The translations under genes and the position numbers were made by a program. From Ulota crispa (lineage: Eukaryota; Streptophyta; Bryopsida; Orthotrichales; Orthotrichaceae), in the NCBI GenBank assembly GCA_963920765.1, contig OY987248.1, positions 5,242,539 to 5,306,538 on the forward strand: 64,000 bases of DNA, read 5' to 3'. Under the pieces are notes generated by a model, which saw only the letters and a list, made by a program, of their open reading frames with translations, did no database searches and had not been told where the DNA came from. Every line of letters starts with the position of its first letter. Within the stretch, counting starts at the first letter, position 1. Positions 11,699 to 22,520 of this stretch are shown here, one piece after another.

Positions 11699-12345
11699 CA
11701 GTATGGAAGTGAAGCATGTATATCTTGAACTTTCAAGCATATTTTTCTTGCGCCAAGTTTTCTTCAACGAGTCTCACTCTGTGGTCCTAAATTTAAGCGT
11801 AGATAGAGCACATGCGGGGTGTTATAGTTTTCTGTTTGTAGGTTAAAATTGGAGCTACCCATGCATCTCCCTTTGACATTCTTCTATGATACAAAAAAAT
11901 TAGAGACACGTATCATTGTATATTACCAAACTGTCTTGGTTGTTGTCAAGTCTTGTTGGCAATTGCACGAAGAATCTAAATTCTCTTTACATGGAAACTA
12001 CATGAAGAAACCAATCACTTTCATGGGAAATCATGTGTTAAACTTAATTCTAGAACTCAATTATTCCAAGCTTGTAAATAGTATTGAGCCTCAGAGCTCA
12101 ATAACAGGTTTTTATTCCAGAAACTTCCAGCAAACTCCAGTAACAGCACATATCCACATAACAACTCTCTACCAAAAAAACAGTCCATGCTGGCTCTCAT
12201 TGAAAAACCTTTGCTCAAGGGTTCACAAAACTTGTCCTCATTATACGTTTCTATATTTAAAACACAAGTTGCCACTCTCCTAGTTCTATATAAAGCAGCA
12301 TCTACAATTTAAAATTACCGAGACTAGTTAAGACACAAAAAAGAA

Positions 12346-13399
12346 AACAAATTGCACCTTACAAAGGCTAGACTTCAAGAAGTACAAAGAAATTGTAATT
12401 GTTGTTTTTGGAGAACAAAGATAGTGAGCTACACTTTGATCTTTGTCAATCATTAAAAAAATAGAAAAACAAGAATCAATAACTTTGGACGTCAAAGCTT
12501 TTGAGATTGGGCTCATTAAATATTTGGGTGTTGAACGAAAGTCAAAAACTTGTTATCAAAGGCTCATGGGTCCATTTCATGTGCTTATTGTCATTGAAAC
12601 TTTTTGGAACATGTTACACAAGTGGGTTAAAATTATAAGTGAGAAATTTCAAATCAATTGGACTTTTATTTTGCGGCAACTGAAATTGCCTCATTTGAAA
12701 AAGAAGTCATGTTCTACTACAACTTCTTGCCATTTTGTTCAAAGGTAATATTTGTTAATTTGGAAAAAAACATTGATTTTGAGACTTCTAAATTTTTCAC
12801 TTTTAAGTGTTTTTTGCAAGGTTGTCACATTGGACGGCCCATCTGTCCGCTTGCCCTTACGCCCAATGTGCCTGATTGAGCTCATGGTCTATTTGATGTA
12901 GTCAACTTAGAACTAACTTCAAAAATGATAAAAAATGACAAAAAAAAACCTTACATTATACATGTTGGTGACACTTATTACCAACATCAAATCCAGCCAA
13001 AAATATTTCAATAACAAAAGTCAACAATAAATCCTTTTAAAGTATAAAAAAGTTTGCATTGGTTGGGGCCTTGGGGGTAACTTGACAGATTTTTGATGTC
13101 TTGATCATTGTTTTGCTTTGCTATGCCATGCACATGGTAAGCAAAAGATTGATTTGTTTACAGCATTTGTAAGAAAAAAGAATCCGATACATTATATTGA
13201 AATTCAGATTTCAACCAAACTATTTTCCTAAACTTAAGAAATCAATTGAGTGAAGAAAAAAAATAAAAATTACTGCCCAACCAAAAAATACGTGCCTAGG
13301 CCATGACCAATTTAAAAAATAAAATAAAAACTAATATATCAGAGAAGAGAAGACTCGGAAATGTACCGAGTTTTTTTAAAAACCTCCCGGGACACTGGT
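12346..13399. other. Spacer between the duplicated segments
   Basis: This stretch lies between the end of copy A and the start of copy B and has no counterpart elsewhere in the window that I can see. It is AT-rich with short unconvincing open frames. Confidence 0.45.
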
Positions 13400-13927
13400 G
13401 GAGTGGGAACCATGAGCCTTTCGGTCGACCGTTTAATGCCGTTAGATGCCGGTCGATCGGTCTTGTTCCGGCATTCCGGGGGAGCTAAATACCAGCAGGG
13501 GTCCCTCATCCACTCCACTTGGCATATTTTCTCGCTTTCGATTCCGCAACGGTTGTGTCGACGCTTTCTCGACATCGATTCTGCCCCGCTCCCTGCCCGC
13601 AGCTCTCTTTCGGGCTTTTCATTACCAGGTAACTTAACAGCTGAAGCCACTGGCAATTCAATTCTTTGCTTCCTGGTCATTTCTTTTTGGTCGGTATCAT
13701 TCCAAGTTTGATGGCTTCGAGATCATGCTATTCCTCTCTTGCTGGTTTATAACACGGGATGCGGTGATCTCGGAATGGGTGTTTCCAATTGTCAGAGTAG
13801 TAGGGGAGTTGGTAATCTGTTTTGCTATCAATGCCGTCTGAGATGTGTGAGGTTTGGAGCGATATGCGTATATATGATTGAGAAGGTTGGAGGAACTTGA
13901 GCTGCGGATTGCGCATGTTTTAGAGTC

Positions 13928-14450
13928 ATATTCATTAATTTGGGAAAAAGTATACAAACTGGGACTTTTGGCTTTTTTTTTTCTAGAGAACGTTATATTC
14001 ATTGAATTGGAAATCTGTTGATTGTTTTTCAATGACATGAGATATATATAAAAAATACGCTCTTTTTGGGCAAAAAGTTCATTAGCTTTTGAAATTTGGA
14101 CAAAAGTTCATTAACTAGGTTTAACCCTTAAGCGTCCCAGCGACGGGATCTTGTCATCAGGAATAGGAACTTCATCTCACTTTTTCTCTTGATTTGAACG
14201 GTGAAAGTAGTTGTGGCTGGTCCCCATCTTTAAAGAAGGTAGTCCTTTTTCAAACCTTACGGTCACTTTTTTTAGATGTAAATTTTCAAGCTCTAGTGGT
14301 CATTAAACCCCCCATTTTCTCCTAAACCCTAAAACAACTCTGGGTGCTTCGGGATTAAATTGACCTCCTTAACTGAATTAAGATGGCTACTTTGATTAAA
14401 GTGAGGTACAAAATGGTACCCATCATTTTCCCAAATTAATGAATATTAAA
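13928..14450. mobile_element. TTTGGGAAAA-terminal element, family H (copy 1)
   Basis: Near-perfect terminal inverted repeat: TATTCATTAATTTGGGAAAA at the left and TTTTCCCAAATTAATGAATA at the right. It interrupts the leader intron of the copy B thioredoxin and is absent from copy A. The subterminal ggtacaaaatgg is shared with the family member at 17313. A TTAA-flanked element is nested inside it. Confidence 0.75.
14125..14354. mobile_element. TTAA-flanked element nested in family H
   Basis: TTAA (14121-14124) precedes CCCTTAAGCGTCCC. The right end GGGTGCTTCGGGA precedes TTAA (14355-14358). It sits inside the 13928-14450 element, so it inserted later. Confidence 0.55.
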
Positions 14451-14876
14451 ACAAATTTGTTTTTCTGCTGTTTTTGGAACTCTTGTTTGCGGATTTAGAG
14501 GTGTTTGTCCAGCTAGCGGGAATGCATTGCACTATAGTCAGGGTTTCAGGAAGGGGAAACATTCTCTGGTTCTTTTGCACGGGAAATGTGTGTTTCAGGG
14601 GACATAGCGACTCTAGTGGCGATCAGGAGGCAGAGAGATTAGCTCTAGGTCTAGCATTCTTTCAGTTTTTCTGAATCGGATTTTAGTTCTCTGTTAGGAT
14701 TGTTGCGTTGAACGTCATGTTGAAGAAAGGGGATGCTATTTTATGTGCGTGTGAATATTGGAGCCGTAAGTAATCCTGTCCAGCAGTTGAATTATGCAGT
14801 CTTTTCCTCTTGATTAAAACCTGCTGCAGTGGAAAGTGCATGTATTTGTGTTTCTGCGACGGTCGATTCCACCTCA

Positions 14877-15758
14877 GGGCGATGGCACGATCAGGGTACC
14901 CCAAAAGGACAGTTTAATCCCTAAAGGATGTTGCTGTTTTGTGTACACTCTCCTGTGTTGTATATGCGTGGAGTACTTGGGTAGCATATGAATCTCATTG
15001 GTGTTTCAAATCTCAAACTAAATCAAAGACACACTAATGGTCATTTATTATTTTTTGGGGAATTTTTGGCATTTGTCATAAAGTCAGTTCTTCAAGTACT
15101 CAATGATTCTTGTATGAATATAGCTATCACCTTTGGTAGGCAACATCCTCTAAGGGTTAAGTGCGATTTAGCCTTACCTACTTCTCCTGCTTATTAAGCC
15201 CTGATGGATAGTGCTGTGATGTTTACATTTTGAAAATAACATATTTGTATTTGTAAATTAGTAGAAAACAAAAATGTTACTGAAAATGAGGAATGTTATC
15301 ATGTTCAAATGAGTGCTTTTGTGAGAAATTTTAGAACTATCTCATTTTAACAAAAACAAAGTTAAGAAGATTCATTTGGACTACAAATTTGTTTGATAGG
15401 ATTTGAGAAATTGGGATTCTAGTTGTATAAACATGGATGGTTCACATATTTAAAGTGCATTTGCCCATAAAGTACTAAAACTAATTGTTATGGATTATTT
15501 AAACAACAAATCTGAGTCGATTTTTTCATGTCCAATACAAAACATTACAGAATTGCAATTTCACTTTTGTAGTGCCAAGAACACGCACACTTACTAGTTT
15601 CTGAGCACACATAAAATGAAAATTGCCAGAATGTTAATAATTCATATTGTGTATACAAAAATAAGGGTTCAAAATGGTGGTTTTTTAGGTGGGGTTGGAG
15701 TCCTTTTTGGGCATTCCGGATGGTCCTGTTGGGTATACATTGATTGTGCCATTGCCCC
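14877..15758. mobile_element. GGGCAATGGCAC-terminal element with nested insertion
   Basis: Terminal inverted repeats GGGCGATGGCACGATCAGGG (left) and the inverted form of GGGCAATGGCACAATCAATG (right) are followed by a conserved AAAAGGAC/ACAGGAC. It is absent from copy A of the duplication. A TTAA-type element is nested at 14918-15156. Confidence 0.7.
14918..15156. mobile_element. TTAA-flanked element nested in the 14877 element
   Basis: TTAA (14914-14917) precedes TCCCTAAAGGATGTTGC. The right end GCAACATCCTCTAAGGG precedes TTAA (15157-15160). The terminal repeats pair over about 17 bases. Confidence 0.7.
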
Positions 15759-15911
15759 TTAACCTCAATGTTGAGGTAATTACTTTCATTTGACACACTC
15801 TAGGGGGTTGTAGTCATTTTTTATGTAGTTTTCGATCCTTTGAGCTTCATCTCTCAACGGACGTATATGAATTTCACTTGTTGCAAATGCTTTGGGAAAC
15901 CCACTTCATAA

Positions 15912-17009
15912 ATGGCTGAGGACCACGGAAATGTTCATGTCATCAAAGACGCGGCATCCTTGGACGTCAAGCTAAAAGAGGCCCAAAATGTCAAAATTTT
16001 TGTAAGCATCACCATGACCTCTCTTCTTTTTGTGCTTTTCTTATTTATTTGTTTTGTCTTTCTTTCTGGTATTTTACTAGAGGATGTTATGGTTTGCGTA
16101 GCCATACTTGTGTACTGAAAACTTGAATGTTCCGTAGGTTGTTATTGAATTCACCTCATCTTTTGGCGACCTCTACGACCGCTTTTCAATAGACTTCATG
16201 AAGCTAAGCAAGAAATATGAAAACATAATTTTCTTGAAAGTGGACATCGATGAAGTCCAACACAATTGGGAATGGAAGGTTAGGTGAATTTAGAAGTAGC
16301 ATTCAAAAAATTTGAGCCCTCCAAAGAGCCCCCTAATGTTTGGCAAATCAAGCTATAATTTGGCTAGCATGAGTATCACTCATATCTATTTCTATCTTGG
16401 AATGTACTCACTAGTCATTAACAAAGTACTTCACTCATCTATTCAAATAGAGTAAAATAGAATTTATGGTCCTATTGTACATTTATATCCATAGTTTTTG
16501 TGCAATTGGGATAACATAACGTAATAATTTTCATGATTGCATTGAATGCAAAGGGTGAGCGGAGGTAGGGGATTAATGCTTAGTTTGTTGTAGTAAGTAG
16601 ATAATTATCTTATGACCCTGTTAGAGACTTTGGAGGGGGGCTCTTGGAGGGTTCAAATTTTTCCCAAAGTTTGCTTATTGCTAGGCAAAGTTAACACTTC
16701 ATGATAATTTTCATCTGCTTTTTACTGTTTCAAATGAAGTTAGGAGTTGACATGCTGTTCTCGAGTTTTCGTTTTTATTGGGCTGTGCAGGATATGAAAG
16801 CTAAGCGGGGTGTTAACGACTTGCCTACGTATGTGTTCATCATGAGTGGAGAAATTTGTGACAAGGCTACTGGTGATCATAAATTACCGCAGCTTGCGGA
16901 CATGATCGACACCTATTCCATTATCACTCATTTTGCCTATGAATGTGAAGCTTTGGAGTTTCGTGAGAAATTGAATGGGGATTATTACGGCGGAGGTCTT
17001 TGTTGTTAA
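15912..17009 (+). CDS. Thioredoxin-like paralogue lacking the redox cysteines
   Basis: Duplicate of the thioredoxin at 6744-7437. Exons 15912-16001 (30 codons) and 16138-16260 (41 codons) have the same lengths and phase as the parent, and exon 3 starts at 16791. All three stay open. The WCGPC motif is replaced, because the matching stretch reads SSFGDLYDRF, so disulfide reductase activity is not expected. The proline loop survives as LPTYVFI. The original exon 2 donor is lost. A replacement donor, AAG/gttagg at 16278-16279, would add six codons in frame. Exon 3 reads past the parental stop to TAA at 17007-17009, giving about 149 residues. Intron 2 holds a MITE (16308-16660). It may be a decaying pseudogene or a protein with a new non-redox role. 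Preservation of frame across three exons, despite strong divergence, is why I call it CDS with low confidence. Confidence 0.45.
16308..16660. mobile_element. MITE in intron 2 of the thioredoxin paralogue
   Basis: Left end AAATTTGAGCCCTCCAAAG pairs with the inverted right end AAATTTGAACCCTCCAAG, followed on both sides by agcccccc. It is absent from copy A. No target duplication could be assigned. Confidence 0.7.
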
Positions 17010-17312
17010 AAACTATTCAAACTGTTGGCCAAGGTTGTACAAACGTTGGACCATTTCCATTGGGAGTAGAATGCTTGCCGCATCTACTGTTTTTCTCTCG
17101 ATTTATACTGGTTAAGTGCATTGTTGCAACGCGCGAAGCATGTGCAGGATTTACCTTCCATTGTGTGGTTTCACCAATGCCAAGGCAATTGAATTGAAAT
17201 ACCAACATACATCCTAGTGCATGGCCGCCTGAAATTGACAGTTAAGAAAATTTGATGGCGTGGCAAAGCTTACTAATAATTCCACCAATGAGTTACAGCA
17301 CCATATTAGGTA

Positions 17313-17538
17313 GATTGGGAAAAACAGTACATTTTGGGTCTTTTACTTTTTTGCCATTACGTACACTTCAGCATATTACATAAAAACAAGCGTGCACTTT
17401 CTTGTACAATACTGAGGTCTCAATTATTGCCTCCAAGCACTTCAGATAATGACAACTTTGAGCTATAGATATGCCTACATTTTTTGTATGTGGGATTAAG
17501 GTGAAGTACAAAATGATCCCTTTGTTTTTCCCAATTTA
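17313..17538. mobile_element. Family H element (copy 2)
   Basis: Terminal repeat GATTGGGAAAAACAG at the left and inverted TTGGGAAAAACAAAGGG at the right, with subterminal aagtacaaaatgat shared with 13928-14450. It interrupts sequence that is contiguous in copy A (after gagttac). Confidence 0.65.
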
Positions 17539-17595
17539 TCAAACAAAAGGTTCATACCCTTTCATTTGCTTTGTAGAAATTGGTTCACCACTAAT

Positions 17596-18045
17596 AGGGG
17601 TTTCAAACATCATCTTTTTTTGGTGACTTGCGTTGTCGTTCACCTTGATGGATTCACTAGTGAACAGGGAGGTGACTCACCTCTGAAGTTCACTCCTAAC
17701 ATGATTCACCTTAGGAGTGAACTCTAGAAATCCACCTTTTGTGGCTCCGGTGAGCAATAGTTTGGAGACAAGCATGAGTGTAGACGGAGGTCGTCACCCA
17801 CCCATCTTGTTCCTACTTCTGCCTTGCTCATCTTACTTGCACTGCTTGTGCTTGTGTCGGTCTTGCTCTTGGAGCATCGTTGTTGCAAAAATTGAACCCT
17901 AAACGCAAACCCTAAACCCAAACTCACGTGTACTCACAGGTGTTTGAGACTTTGGGTAAATGAGTGAACAAAAATAATTCACTAATGACCTAAAATCTTG
18001 TGAGGTGAGAATCTTGTAGACCATATTTCAAGTCTGAAACCCCCT
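17596..18045. mobile_element. AGGGGTTTC-terminal MITE with AAT target duplication
   Basis: Starts AGGGGTTTCAAAC and ends GTCTGAAACCCCCT, flanked by AAT on both sides (17593-17595 and 18046-18048). The same place in copy A is uninterrupted, so the 450-bp block is a clean insertion. A 3-bp duplication fits CACTA or PIF/Harbinger, but the ends alone do not decide which. Confidence 0.75.
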
Positions 18046-19935
18046 AATATTTGAACATTAGCATTGGTGACTGAATGAACTCAAACGGGTGTGTCGGTCA
18101 TCTGCTTATTCTATGTGACTTTACAAACATGGCGTTGTGCTATGTAATGAGCAATAGTAGACTAGATTTGTAGTAGTAGATATAAAGTAGGTGTACCCAT
18201 ACCCGACCTTTTATGGTTTTGGGTTATTGCAAGGTCTTGGAAAATTGAAAAAAAAAATGTAGGATTTTAGCCTTTCAACAAGCTATCATGGAATGTCATC
18301 TTTGTGGGAACAAGTTTTGTAGAATATTTATATTGAAAGGCAAAGTTATAGCTCATAGGACCTTAAAAACAATTGTAGACTAACTTTGAAACTGCTTAGA
18401 TGAGTTCCTATACATGTACTTGACGGTCTCAATCCCAACCCTCCCAAACTAGCTCCTAAGTTGACATGTGGCAAGATTTGCTTATGCAAGTGGCATTCAC
18501 TACTCCACTTTGGGTTCAAGAGTGTGGAGGACACCTCAAATGTAGAGTGCGGCTTTGGGAGGTGGTTGGCAATGGGTATATCTACCTTACTAGTGGATGT
18601 TAAATTTAAAGTGAGTGTTACTTCAAAAAAGAACTATATTGTAAACAAGTGAGAAGAAGATGGTGAAGGTAAGGAATTAAATGTAAATCTTGGTGTCATA
18701 TTCATGAATAACCCACCCCAACCGTCCAACTTGTTAGCTTTTTGTGTTTATTCATGCAAACGGGACAGATTTGGCATAGTTTCTACAATTCTTGCTAAGA
18801 ACAACATACTATTCAAATGGTTAGATATCAGCGATACTTTGGTAACTGCTTTAGGCCTTTGAAAATACTATTTCAAGATTCAAACCAAGCATGTCAAGCA
18901 ATGGTCCTTGAAATTAGTATTCATTCTAAGCTTAGTGAGCTTCATTCTATAGTTCCCTTCATGGAGCTGTATTCTATACTTCACTTTGTGATCGATCGAT
19001 TGACTACTCATGGGAGCATTTGAAGAGCAAGGGTGGGGAGAAAAATATTGAGGGTTCTTCAAAAATAGATGAAACCCTCAACTTCAAATTTTACGTGTGG
19101 TGTGGATGCACTAACAGAACATGAAAAGTTCTTCATATGTTGCGTGCATATGTATGTATCCTGAGTATCTAAAGCTTATCATATATTGCAGATGTCGGTT
19201 AGGCTAAGTGAACATTTAAACACCTAAATTGTATTCTTTGATAGGTAATTTAACCACTAAAAGACAAGGGAAGTGGAGCGTTTACATCAAAAAATTTAAG
19301 CATATTTTTCTATCCCCAAGTTTTTTTTCAAGGGGTCTTACTCTGCGGTTCAATTTCTTAAAAGCGGAGATAGAGAATAGGCAATGTGTTATGGTTTTTT
19401 TTGTTTGTGAGTTGAATCGGAGCTACCCATGCATCTCCCTTTGAGATTCTTCCAATTCTTCCAAGATACAAAAAAATCAGAGACACTTATCATTTTGTAT
19501 TACCAAACTGTCTTGATTATTGTCAAGTCTAGTTGGCAATTGCACGAAGAATCTAAATTCTCTTTACATGGAAACTACATGAAGAAACCAATAATTTTCA
19601 TGGGAAAACATGTGCTAAACGTAGTTCCAGAACTCAACTGCTCCAAGCATGTAAATAGTATTTGAGCCACAGAGCTCAACAGCAGGCATTTATTCCAGAA
19701 ACTTCAAGCAAACCTCCCTTTAGCACCACATATCCACATAACAACTCTCTGCCAAAAAAAAGTCCACGCTGGCTCTCACTGAAAAACCTTTGCTCAAGGG
19801 GTCACAAAACTTGTCCTCACTGTACGTTTCTATATTCAAAACACAAGTTGCCACCCCCCTAATTCTGTACAAAGCTGCATCTACAATTGAAGATTACCGG
19901 GACTTGTTAAAACACAAACAAGACAAAAACTTTGC

Positions 19936-22451
19936 TCACTCCATTCGCTTTGCCCTTGCCTGCTTCGATCGAAACTCAGCAATCTGTACGCCTACCTTGT
20001 TTTGCACATTTTTAGTGAATCCTGGATAAGGCTCATAGTGGAATATGACATCCAAAACCTGCACAACAAATGAGGTTTCACGCTTTTTATACAGTTTTCT
20101 GAACACCAAAAGCACTAGAAAATCCACTACATCTTTAACATACAGTCTAGAATAACATTGTGGACTATGAAAAATATAACGTCCTCATGCCTTGAAGGCA
20201 ACAACCATATCTATATTATCAAGAGTGGGTTGTTTGTCTGTCTCATGATATAATGACTCAGCATGGGTTGTCCATCTCGAGATTATGTAATTCTCTGTTA
20301 ACATCACAAGTTCTATTAGAGAGGGGGGAAGGGAGAGGAAAAGGCACCCAAAGGGAAGGTGAGAAGTCATTAATTTGTTTCTAAATTCTCTAGAATAAGT
20401 TTGAAATTGGCAATTATAAAAGTATTGAAGGGAGGGGGAGGGAGAGGAAAAGGCACAAAAGGATTTGAGGACGCGTGCAAGGCAATCTTGTATTTATAAA
20501 AAAACAAAAGTTAAATAGAAACAATCCTAGCAGAGACCTCGTTTTTACAAATAAGACCATATACAGAGAGCAGCTTTATCATAAACCCTGCATGTTTCAT
20601 TCGGTTTGGGGTTTATGAGGGTTTTTCGAAGAGCAGGGATCAGGGGTTCAAAACTCTAAATATACTGGTTTTTCTTCTTCTTCTTCGGGTTATCCATACT
20701 ACAAACTAACCCAGTTTTGTTCCTTGAAAAACTGATATAAAAACAATGCAAACTCAAGTAAAAAAACCGTATATATGGGAAGTTCGAAAACTTTACCTCC
20801 AGCAACACAAAGTAAGGTGCCATCAAAAATGCTTGTGCAAGGTTGTCCAGCAATGCAGGTGCTCGCCCCTGTTTATTTTCACAAAACACAGATGGATTAG
20901 GTAAGTGGAAATATAGCAACAAAAAGAGACATGTTTACAGGCAAAGAGGTTTCCCATAGAAAAACATTTCAAAAGAAAAAACAGAGGTGGAATCAAAATG
21001 GGGAAATTTTATGAATACCCCTGAAGTTTGCCATATTTGTATAGATACCCGTGGTTTTTCAGAAATTGCACAAATACCCTTGGACCATAATTTTCAAGCG
21101 TTTGTTTTGTTGTGCACGCTACTTCCTCAGATACCAGTGTTGAAGCAAGGTGTGCAATAGAATAGAAAAGAAGCAATATGAACACAAAGGGAAAAGACGT
21201 GGCATGCACAACAGAACAAACGCCTCAAAATTATGGTCCAAGGGTATTTGTATAATCTCTGAAATACCAGGGATGTCTACACAAATACCGCAAACTTCAG
21301 GGGTATCCATAAAATTTTCCCAAAAAAAAACAGAGGTGGAATAGAAAACTAGGATTACAGGGGCAAGAGGGAGAAACACTGACCTCGAAAACTCCGTGCC
21401 CGATAAACTGAAACGACCAACACACAACCTGCGAAACCGTCACAATCTGCAACACACGAAATTTCTTGAGCCTCTCTCAGTTTGGATAAACTGCATAGGA
21501 AACATATATAGTCGGAGTAAGGAGATATTTAGGCCCATTGGAAAGGGGGATTTTGAAAAAATTGCATAGAACCCTTGAACCAAAAAAATTTAGACGTTTG
21601 TTTTGTTATGCATGTCACTTTCTTCTCCCTTTGTGTGCACACTACTTCTTTCTTGTTATGCGTGCGCACAAAGGAATAAGGTAAGTGGCATGCACAACAA
21701 AATAAACGCCTAAATTTTTTGGTCCAAGGGAATTTGTGATATTTCTGAAAAAGCAGGGGTATCCATGAAAATATTGCAAACATCAGGGGTATCCATGAAA
21801 TTTTCCCTTTGAAAAATTGCATAGACAAATTCATATGTAGTCGGAGAAAGGAGAGATTTGGGTCCCTTTCGTGAGCATTGGAAAGGGGGATTCTGAAAAA
21901 TTGCATAGAAAAATTGGTACGTAAGCTTAGTAGGAGTAGAGAGATTTGGCCCTTTTCGTGAGCGCATTGGAAAGGGGATTTTGAAAAACTGAATACAAAA
22001 ATTCATATGTAGTCGGAGAAAGGAGAGATTTGGTTGGCCTTTTCGTCAGAGCATTGGAGGGGGGGGGGGGGGGGGGGGGGTATTTTTTTCGTACCTTCCA
22101 GCCAAGGGAGTAAGGGACGTGCTGCGCGACGGCGTTGGCGCCGACCCAGCAGCAGAGCACGAGCAGCGCCGCCAACGATCCCGACTTGCGCTCCAAGCAG
22201 ACGTAGAACAGCGCGTACACCGCGGCCCCGACGAAGCTCAAATTCAGCACCATGTACTCGTGCCCCGGCAGCGCTGCCACGAACGGCGTCTGCGGCGCTA
22301 GCGGCGCCGTGTACGCCGCCAGCGTCAAGGCCGTGAACAGAATGGGCCACACGAAGATGGCATGAATGAGCACGTTGATTTTATTTGAATGGTACGCTCC
22401 ATACTGCGCAAATTGCTTCTCCAAATCGAAAATCCCGCCGCCGCTCCCCAT
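19936..22451 (-). CDS. DUF962 / Mpo1-like membrane protein
   Basis: Four exons on the minus strand, all phase 0: 22451-22095 (119 codons), 21446-21384 (21), 20868-20797 (24) and 20058-19936 (40 plus TGA), giving 204 residues, the length of the plant DUF962 family. The N terminus DLEKQFAQYGAYHSNKINV is the family hallmark. Later parts QFIGHGVFE, RAPALLDNLAQAFLMAPYF and YEPYPGF also match. Several hydrophobic segments predict an ER membrane protein. The yeast relative Mpo1 is a dioxygenase of fatty-acid alpha-oxidation, and the conserved histidines (YHSN..N..IH, GHG) are present here. The plant role is inferred only. Introns 1 and 2 carry repeats (21508-22080 and 21000-21320). The first exon is GC-rich compared with its surroundings. 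Confidence 0.92.
21000..21320. mobile_element. Long-TIR MULE-like element, family E, in DUF962 intron 2
   Basis: About 320 bp with long inverted ends: gggaaattttatgaatac at the left and its inverse at the right, then cctgaagtttgc and a second inner pair around tacccttggacc. It matches 57161-57479 and the arms of 58136-59349. The phrase aaacagaggtggaat occurs on both flanks, an unusually long direct repeat. Confidence 0.75.
21508..22058. repeat. Tandem repeat of about 85-90 bp in DUF962 intron 1
   Basis: Roughly four copies of a unit containing tagtcggagaaaggagagat, gcattggaaaggggg and gaaaaattgcatag. The first copy is interrupted by a family E-like element (about 21555-21807). The last runs into the poly-G tract. 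Confidence 0.75.
21555..21807. mobile_element. Family E element, partial left end, in DUF962 intron 1
   Basis: Contains the inner repeat ttggtccaagggaatttg, the core with tgcgtgcgcaca and the right end caggggtatccatgaaattttccc in pieces shared with 57161-57479. The outer left end is missing or replaced by the tandem repeat. Confidence 0.6.
22059..22080 (+). repeat. Poly-G tract of 22
   Basis: An uninterrupted run of 22 G on the plus strand (C on the coding strand), 14 bases from the 5' splice site of DUF962 intron 1. The length in the assembly may be unreliable, as long G runs are hard to sequence. Confidence 0.9.
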
Positions 22452-22510
22452 CGCTCCCTCCTGCCCTCCCCAATTACAAATTCATCACTCGTCCTCTCTA
22501 GCGTTTTCTT

Positions 22511-22520
22511 GTTATATAAC
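22511..22520 (-). promoter_or_regulatory. Candidate TATA box of the DUF962 gene
   Basis: gttatataac lies about 60 bases upstream of the ATG at 22451 on the minus strand. It is palindromic, so it could serve either direction. Only position supports it. Confidence 0.4.

Larger units (their letters stand above)
5640..12345 (+). repeat. Segmental duplication, copy A (thioredoxin segment)
   Basis: This segment is collinear with 13400-19925. Matching landmarks are the GC-rich leader, the 5' UTR intron, the three thioredoxin exons, the downstream block with gaagagcaagggtgggg, and the block around 11850-12345 that matches the sequence just past the DUF962 stop codon. The DUF962 coding exons are not included, so the breakpoint lies near 12345, just outside that gene. 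Copies differ by substitutions and by element insertions private to one copy. The private insertions in A are 8421-9995, 10162-10923, 10925-11243 and 11308-11698. Confidence 0.85.
13400..19925 (+). repeat. Segmental duplication, copy B
   Basis: Collinear with 5640-12345. It starts in the GC-rich leader (shared gagcctttc and ggtcgatc phrases) and ends about ten bases beyond the DUF962 stop codon. Private insertions are 13928-14450, 14877-15758, 16308-16660, 17313-17538 and 17596-18045. Only this copy is joined to the DUF962 coding exons, so the ancestral order was probably thioredoxin followed by convergent DUF962. Confidence 0.85.

Noticed and set aside
22034-22336. Ala/Arg/Pro-rich plus-strand frame
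   Set aside because: Antisense shadow of the GC-rich first exon of the DUF962 gene.
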